A DNA stretch of 64,000 bases from a bacterium. Lineage in GTDB: Bacteria; Acidobacteriota; Thermoanaerobaculia; Multivoradales; J023. Under the pieces are notes generated by a model that saw only the letters and a list, made by a program, of their open reading frames with translations, had not been told where the DNA came from and did no database searches. Both the position numbers and the translations under genes were made by a program. Position 1 is the first letter of the stretch. Each line of letters starts with the position of its first letter. The stretch is from assembly GCA_024226315.1 (NCBI GenBank), contig JAAELT010000071.1:21671-85670 (forward strand), written 5' to 3'. Below are positions 63,679-64,000 of the stretch, in pieces.

Positions 63679-64000
63679 ATGGCGAAGCGTAGACGCAAGC
63701 AGGATCAACCGGAGATAGTACGCCGCGACGGCGGCCTGGGCGCGTATTTCGTCAACACCGGGTCGACCAAGCGCAAGGGGGTCGCGACCTACGCCGAGTT
63801 GGTGGCCTGGGGCACGCGCGCCGGCGTGCTGACGGCGGGCGCGGCCGAGCACCTCGGCCGCGCCGCCGCGGAGCGCCCCGGAGATGCCGCAGCCGTCACC
63901 GCCCGGGCGCTCGAGCTGCGCGCCTGCCTGCGGCGCATCCTGCTCGCCCTGGCCACCGGCGGGGCGCCCGCTGCCGCCGACCTCGCCGCCCTCAACGCCG
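63679..64000 (+). CDS. Partial ABATE/CGNR zinc-finger regulator
   Basis: An open frame starts at ATG 63679 and runs off the right edge. After a basic start (MAKRRRKQDQPEIVRRDGG) it has AYFVNTGSTKRKGVATYAEL, VAWGTRAGVLTAGAAEHLGR and LRRILLALATGGAPAAADL, the pattern of the ABATE domain found ahead of a CGNR zinc finger. These proteins are presumed transcriptional regulators. The zinc-finger half would lie beyond the window. Confidence 0.7.
   Translation, partial: MAKRRRKQDQPEIVRRDGGLGAYFVNTGSTKRKGVATYAELVAWGTRAGVLTAGAAEHLGRAAAERPGDAAAVTARALELRACLRRILLALATGGAPAAADLAALNA

Overview
The window is GC-rich (roughly two-thirds G+C by eye), gene-dense chromosomal DNA from a Gram-negative-type bacterium. 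Supporting signs are a TonB-dependent receptor, two periplasmic PpiC/SurA-like chaperones, Mpl muropeptide recycling, lipoproteins, and MurE with the DNPR motif of meso-diaminopimelate enzymes. Large TPR proteins, a short ORF with the DGFESGD motif and many unassigned exported proteins suggest Acidobacteriota, perhaps Thermoanaerobaculia. That placement is an inference from gene style; no 16S gene is present.

Layout. 1-1200: an edge-truncated gene, a 43-bp tandem repeat array and a small exported protein. 1370-8525: eno, an ftsB/divIC-like gene, mfd and two peptidyl-prolyl isomerase genes. 8526-25267: an almost uninterrupted dcw cluster, mraZ-rsmH-ftsL-ftsI-murE-murF-mraY-murD-ftsW-murG-murC-ftsQ-ftsA-ftsZ, preceded by a recognisable MraZ operator. 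murB and ddl are not in the cluster. 25300-31332: small envelope proteins, an RDD membrane protein, a large TPR protein and mpl. 31551-34108: a DUF1573 protein, kynureninase and an internally deleted tryptophan 2,3-dioxygenase. 34368-38028: a Cys/Trp-rich exported miniprotein and two paralogous exported proteins of unknown function. 38038-41989 (minus): amidase, GerMN lipoprotein, murI, rph. 42142: tRNA-Glu(CUC) with its own promoter. 42237-49463: PQQ-like propeller, GMC oxidoreductase with small subunit, TonB receptor, transglutaminase-like lipoprotein. 49492-55453: CAP-like/TPR protein, cytochrome c, two tandem-domain universal stress proteins, a CBS protein and a GCS2-CBS fusion.

57058-63660 is an accessory, rearranged zone. 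It holds a DUF4143 ATPase and a displaced copy of its 3' end, a UPF0175/DUF3368 toxin-antitoxin pair, a DUF488 fragment, a clearly AT-richer gene with ACT-like and possible TIR-like regions (candidate defence gene), and two genes cut off at a common point. A 17-bp sequence (GGGCCAGGGACCTCGGT) occurs four times exactly, plus degenerate copies, and sits at nearly every breakpoint.

The strongest leads for something undescribed are this junction-associated repeat family, the AT-rich ACT/TIR-like gene, the Cys/Trp-rich miniprotein with its paralogous partners, the 98-residue mini tryptophan dioxygenase and the 43-bp repeat array.
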